Shown: piece after piece, positions 43,101 to 47,523 of the stretch
How positions within the stretch are numbered: the stretch's first letter is position 1
Layout: every line of letters begins with the position of its first letter
Assembly: GCA_000310025.1 (NCBI GenBank)
Contig: FN649743.1
Location: forward strand, 2,686,918 to 2,734,440
Direction of reading: 5' to 3'
Source of the DNA: Ectocarpus siliculosus
Lineage: Eukaryota; Sar; Phaeophyceae; Ectocarpales; Ectocarpaceae
DNA length: 47,523 nucleotides
The notes under the pieces: generated by a model
Databases searched by the model: none
What the model saw: only the letters and a program-made list of their open reading frames with translations
What the model was told of the DNA's origin: nothing
Made by a program: the position numbers and the translations under genes

Positions 43101-43604
43101 TTAGTGGTCCACAAAGGTCACATTTGGCGTGATTGTCCTGCCCGCTCTACTAACGCCTATCGCTCTACCAACGCCCTGCTCTTCGATGGCCGGACCTCCT
43201 CCCTGCTCTACGGTGCTACCCTCAAGCAAAGCCCACGACCCTACCACCGCATCCGGATCTCCACTGTACTTGTCCAACGGCAGCTTCATGCTGCGCGTAC
43301 GTTGGTCTAGCTCGAAATGCACACGGTAGTCGTAGAGGTGGCGGGTACGCTCCTGAGACTGCCGAGTGATCAGCCCACCAAACCATCCCATGCTCAGCTT
43401 AATGAGTACTCCACGCTGCAGCAACGAACTATCAAGAGCAGCAGGTTTAGTTGCTTGAACGCGAAAACCGTCCGGAATCTCCATGCCTCGAATCTCATCG
43501 TCCGGGCCCATGCTGTCATCTTCGTCCACAATGCTCAGCTCGTCAACCTGGCCGCGGGCTGTGTCTGCAAAGAGGGGCAATGCGAATCGCAGTAGGAAGT
43601 GCAA
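43101..43604 (-). CDS. Conserved exon next to transposase (unknown domain), partial
   Basis: A TTTGCAG acceptor opens a frame with DTARGQVDELSIVDEDDSM, then GVLIKLSMGWFGGLITR, RHLYDYRVHFELDQRTRS and KLPLDKYSGDPDAVVGSWAL. The acceptor and first residues recur at about 25560-25735, so this belongs to a repeated family. It lies 43 bp downstream (minus strand) of the frame carrying the transposase's acidic tail and may be its last exon. The other possibility is a separate element-borne gene. The domain is not recognised. A compact beta-rich fold is suggested by alternating hydrophobic residues, but that is inference. Confidence 0.4.
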   Translation of the reverse strand: MHFLLRFALPLFADTARGQVDELSIVDEDDSMGPDDEIRGMEIPDGFRVQATKPAALDSSLLQRGVLIKLSMGWFGGLITRQSQERTRHLYDYRVHFELDQRTRSMKLPLDKYSGDPDAVVGSWALLEGSTVEQGGGPAIEEQGVGRAIGVSRAGRTITPNVTFVDH

Positions 43605-43646
43605 CCGTCGTATTAAAACTGCTTTTCATCGCTACACACTACTGCT

Positions 43647-45420
43647 TCATCCGTGGAAACAACAACAACAGCAGCAGCAGCAGCAGCAGCAACAACAACA
43701 ACACCAACAATAACAAGGCTGAGGGGTGCAAGACACAACATCCAACTTGCCATCATCATCTTCGTCGGTGGAATCGCCGTCGTCCATGCCCTCCCCGCTG
43801 TCGCCCCCCTCTCTCCGATCCCTCTGGTAATCCCCCCCCTCGCTCCCTTCGTTGCCAGCCTCTGAAGGTTCCTCGTCGCCGCTGGAGTCCTCATCGCCCT
43901 TGAAGGTGTACGGCATGTCCAAACCCTCCAACGTGATTCTGTCCTCGCCAGAACCGTTCACTGTCATCGCCATGCCACACTTTTCGAAAAGGCGAAACCG
44001 GTATTCCTCGCGTCTGTCGAGAATTGCCATGCCTTCCCCAACCCATTGCGTGATCAGCACACACCGGTCAGACGCCGTCAACGCGCTGCCTTCCCACTTT
44101 TCGATGTTGTCCGACTGCTCAAGCCAAATGTCCAGTTGCTTCCCATCCTCGACCTTCAGCATGCGTCCGGCTCCTGCATCCACGGGCTGCAGCTCGTCCG
44201 TGGTGTTGGCCGGAAAATACCAGGCGAGAGTGTTGCATCCCTTTGACAGATACTCCTTAAACTCATCCGTCGTCTGCGCGTGCAAGTTGTCCATGAGAAG
44301 AAGCGTCCTTTCACGCGGGAGCTGACTCCTCCCGCGCATCAAGCTCGGGCGGTAGGACTTCCTGGCCCACTCCATGCAGAAGTTCTGGTCCGCCCACGCG
44401 TTCTGCTGGAAAAACACGTCCACGTTCTTGTGGTAAGCGGCCTTCTCCACCGGCGAGATCCGCTTCCCCGTGCCTCGGAAAATGACAGAAATGCGCATGA
44501 GCCTCTTACCCGGCCCAAAGATGACTTGCATGGTGCACTGCCTTTTCTCCAGACCAGCAAACGGCTGACTGATGGCTACACGCTTCGCGCCTCGTTGGTC
44601 CCACGTGGTCAGCAGCCCGGTCACAAACGGCAAAGGCACCTGGTCCACGTCCAAGCGTTCTTTCAGCTGGAACTGCCCATGCTCTTCTAGCGGGGTCTCT
44701 TCCGCCCCACCCGTCGACAGCGGCGCAGCCTCAGGGAAGACGAACCCCCTGCGTCGCACCGGTTCCTTGAGCAGCTTTCGAAATTTCCTGTGGAACCGCC
44801 GGATCTCCGGCAGGCGTTCCTCGACAGACTTGGGTCTTCAAGTTGCTCCGGCGCCGGTGTGAAAGACTGTGTCTCTTGGCCCACTTTTGCATCCACCTGA
44901 AGGACGGGCGAAACGCTGCCGCCCGGTCATCGGTAGGGTACATCTCCTGCAGCAGGTTGCGGTACGTGATGGTGAGCCAAAGGGTCGACATCTTCAGCTT
45001 CCTCTTGCGACGACGCAAGAAACGCTTGTAGAGCTCCTTCTCTGCCTGAGGAAACCACCGTTTTGGCTGCTGTCTCGCGAGTAGCGTCTTCGTCACGTCT
45101 TGTGCCGCACACCTCACGATCTTGTCCTCGTCCTTGGCCCACTTGCTGATAAGGCTGTGGTCGATTTTCATGTACGTTTCCAGGTACTTCTGGGGGGTGA
45201 GATGTTCGGCCTCGTATAGGGCTTTGGGGTCTTCCTGGAGGATTCGCAGTTGGTTGACCACGTGGGCTTTGAACCGAAAGTCGTACCGCGTGCGCTTAGC
45301 AGCGCCACGAGTCTCCTTGGATTTGACGGCGGTGAAGCCGTCGCTTTCCAAGTTGATGTGGGGCAGGTGCTTCCGCTGGAGGACGAACGAAGCCGCCCCC
45401 GTGGTTCTATCGATCTTCAC
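43647..45420 (-). pseudogene. Pogo/Tigger-like DDE transposase, frameshifted
   Basis: Two minus-strand frames overlap. The first (45420-44731) has a basic N-terminus and a CENP-B/Tc5-type helix-turn-helix region with FRPSFRWMQKWAKRHSLS. The second (44759-43647, open upstream in frame to about 44846) carries the DDE catalytic domain. Counted from its first Met it has D39 in LDVDQVPLPF, D157 in LLLMDNLHAQTT and D194 in ELQPVDAG, with 36 residues between the last two. The switch of frame lies near 44838-44850, where one extra base separates LKTQ from SVEERLPEIRRFHRKFRK, so the copy is probably dead unless frameshifting or an intron is used. The tail is strongly acidic and runs into a CAG/CAA microsatellite read as poly-Cys. 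Transposases of this type cut and paste their own DNA. Confidence 0.85.
43657..43712. repeat. CAA/CAG microsatellite
   Basis: AAC units, then about eight CAG units, then AAC units. On the minus strand this is read as a run of Cys codons at the end of the transposase frame, which is unlikely to be real protein. Confidence 0.85.
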
Positions 45421-46142
45421 GTGTCAACAACGCCCAGGCCCGGCGCGTTCCCAGGGCAGGACATTCCCTTTCGTGTTCTTTCCCAACATTCGCTGCAGCC
45501 GCACGCCGTCTAACATGTTTGCACTGCTGTGCATGGTTTTCACGTGGATACCGAGGCCTTGCAGATTCACGAAGGTCATGTAGCAGCGTTGGCAAGGTAC
45601 GCGGGGTTCCGGGGCCGGCGATGGGAAGTTGACACTGGATACAAGCTCTTCGACACCACCGCGAGTCCGTACAATCTGTTCGGCACGGTGAAAGGAGAGC
45701 GGAATCGTCGTTCAGATAGATAGGTGTTCTTTTTCAACGAGAGTTATAAGTGGAGTACGTCATCAAAGTGCTGTTGATGTGGCGCGGTCGACCTTGAAAA
45801 GAGCAAGAAGACTGCTGGCATTCGGACGTGGTGTAGGGCAAGCTTGGTTCGAATCTTCGATCACCACAACGGGGGTTATTGCAAAACGGGTTAGGGCCCG
45901 TATACATGCGTACAAAATCAGACGTGGGGAGAACAACAGCACGAACAAGGCTCTGGTGTGCGTTACAGAACAACGTACGTACATATTCAATCATGAGGTT
46001 GTTGCCTCTAAATCGTGGGCGAACGGGTTGTAGAGATCAAACGAAAAAAACCTGCAGCAATCACCAGAACGTGGGAGGGATGAGACAAGAAAATGGTTAC
46101 TGTATTTTCCACAAACAAGATATCGTCTGTCACAAGTAAAAA
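45421..46142. other. Region upstream of the transposase frame
   Basis: It may hold the 5' part and terminus of the transposon, but terminal inverted repeats could not be identified. No other gene recognised. Confidence 0.35.
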
Positions 46143-47477
46143 ATTAATTAATTGGGAAATAGACACAAGTGGGTATACCCACCCCTTTCTCGGACAAAAG
46201 TGGGTACTCGAAAATCCAGCGCGCGCGCACTCCATAGGCGACCCCCAAACGACTCAACACCCCATTCTGACACCTGGGCGACACAGCCAGGGACCATACA
46301 CAGCACGGGCATCGATTTTTACCCACTTTTAGGCACACCTTTGGCCCTACTACCGCCGACGCGCGCAAGGCCTCACCAGAGTGCCCACTTATGTCCGACA
46401 TCGCGGTGGGTATACCCACCGGCGTCAACTAATTTTTTCATGTACCCACTTGTGTTTGTATTTTGACCCACTTTTGTCCAAATTGTACCCACTTTTGTCC
46501 ACTTACGGACGGCGAAAATCGAGCGGAAATCGACCTCCACGTCACCGCACGGCAGAACATCGAATAGCCTCGGAACGTCTCAGAACCTCCAACACCGTAT
46601 CCATGACATCTTTCCTATCCATGGCTGCCGACTGCGGACCGACCACGGAGGAACATGTCAGAAACATGCCAGACCCCTTCAGTACCGGCACGGGAAGATA
46701 CCCGCGGCAAGCCTACCTACTGTTGCCGTGACGAGTCGGTGTGCACTCGTCGTGGTGGTTGGTGTTTTTGTGTGTGTGTTGTTACTGTTTGCGCGTCTTT
46801 TTGTTCTGTATGCGCGACCCGTTGGTTGTGTTGTCCGTTGTGTGTCACGCATTTATTTGTGGCGTGCCGTTAGTGCGCTGCTTGCCGGGCTTGCCGCTGG
46901 TATCTTCCCGTGCCTGGTATCTTCCCGTGCCGGTCGGTACCGAAGGGGTCTGGCATGTTTCTGACATGTTCCTCCGTGGTCGGTCCGCAGTCGGCAGCCA
47001 TGGATAGGAAAGATGCCATGAATACGGTGTTGGGAGGTTCTGAGACGTTCCGAGGCTATTCGATGTTCTGCCGTGCGGTGACGTGGAGGTCGATTTCCGC
47101 TCGATTTTCGCCGTCCGTAAGTGGACAAAAGTGGGTACAATTTGGACAAAAGTGGGTCAAAATACAGACACAAGTGGGTACATGAAAAAATAGTTGACGC
47201 CGGTGGGTATACCCACCGCGATGTCGGACATAAGTGGGCACTCTGGTGAGGCCTTGCGCGCGTCGGCGGTAGTAGGGCCAAAGGTGTGCCTAAAAGTGGG
47301 TAAAAATCGATGCCCGTGCTGTGTATGGTCCCTGGCTGTGTCGCCCAGGTGTCAGAATGGGGTTTTGAGTCGTTTGGGGGTCGCCTATGGAGTGCGCGCG
47401 CGCTGGATTTTCGAGTACCCACTTTTGTCCGAGATAGGGGTGGGTATACCCACTTGTGTCTATTTCCCTAATTAATT
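46143..47477. mobile_element. Large fold-back element with near-identical arms and GTGGGTA motif arrays
   Basis: The left arm (about 46143-46713) and right arm (about 46889-47477) are inverted copies differing by only a few bases and a 17-bp duplication (CACGGGAAGATACC block, twice near 46900-46937). The spacer is about 175 bp. Ends are AATTAATT on both sides, which may be target duplication or terminus. Each arm holds about eight copies of a GTGGGTA/TACCCAC motif, often as ACAAAAGTGGGTA, and two GTGGGTATACCCAC palindromes. No transposase is encoded, and open frames in it are mirror images of each other across the arms. Confidence 0.85.
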
Positions 47478-47523
47478 CATACAAATCTCGTCTGCCAAAA
47501 GTCGAAAATTAATTAAATTCATA

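Noticed and set aside
43657-43712. Poly-Cys or poly-Gln protein tract
   Set aside because: It is a CAA/CAG microsatellite in the read-through end of the transposase frame.
46853-47422. 189-codon minus-strand frame, also seen in mirror form at 46152-46466 and 46381-46731
   Set aside because: It is produced by the inverted arms of the fold-back element and has no domain.
1-47523. CRISPR arrays, operons, ribosome binding sites or rRNA genes
   Set aside because: None seen. The split genes with GT-AG introns show nuclear eukaryotic DNA.

Overview
The window reads as nuclear DNA of a multicellular stramenopile, most likely a brown alga of the Ectocarpus type. The evidence is split genes with long introns and clean GT-AG borders, genes that end in PPxY tails, Lin-12/Notch-type (LNR-like) cysteine modules, a plant-style LRR exon, and a mix of LINE, SINE, fold-back and DDE-transposon remnants. 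The organism call is inference from style, not from a database match. A 100-N gap lies at 25944-26043.

Layout. 1-3456: an LRR exon and a four-exon gene for a small protein with an NBR1-like Ig domain, both on the plus strand. 3457-13100: gene-poor DNA with a 0.7-kb fold-back element, a dispersed repeat, a truncated SINE and a decayed LINE-type retroelement on the minus strand. 14795-20409: gene 1. 20410-26564: repeats (full SINE, dispersed repeats, inverted copy of a repeat near the window start) and a faulty assembly gap. 26565-39407: gene 2. 39408-47523: repeats, a frameshifted pogo/Tigger-like transposase gene on the minus strand, and a 1.3-kb fold-back element with almost identical arms.

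The centrepiece is the gene 1/gene 2 pair. Both encode modular type I membrane proteins assembled from short exons. A signal-peptide exon is followed by exon A (about 42 nt) plus exon B (39 nt), which together make an LNR-like unit ending DGGDC. Next come exon C (84 nt, a CxCDC cysteine knot), an Asp/Tyr-rich exon D, and a last exon with the membrane helix and a Pro-rich tail carrying PPxY. Nearly all introns are phase 1 and the internal exons are multiples of three, so modules can be added, lost or skipped without breaking frame. Gene 1 has one module set (exons sum to 783 nt, 260 aa). Gene 2 has four (1530 nt, 509 aa): three lie in recent tandem units of about 2.5 kb, and one older, diverged set is preceded by a Pro-Glu-Thr stalk exon. 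The closed reading frame across all predicted exons in both genes is the main support for the models. No transcript evidence is available here.
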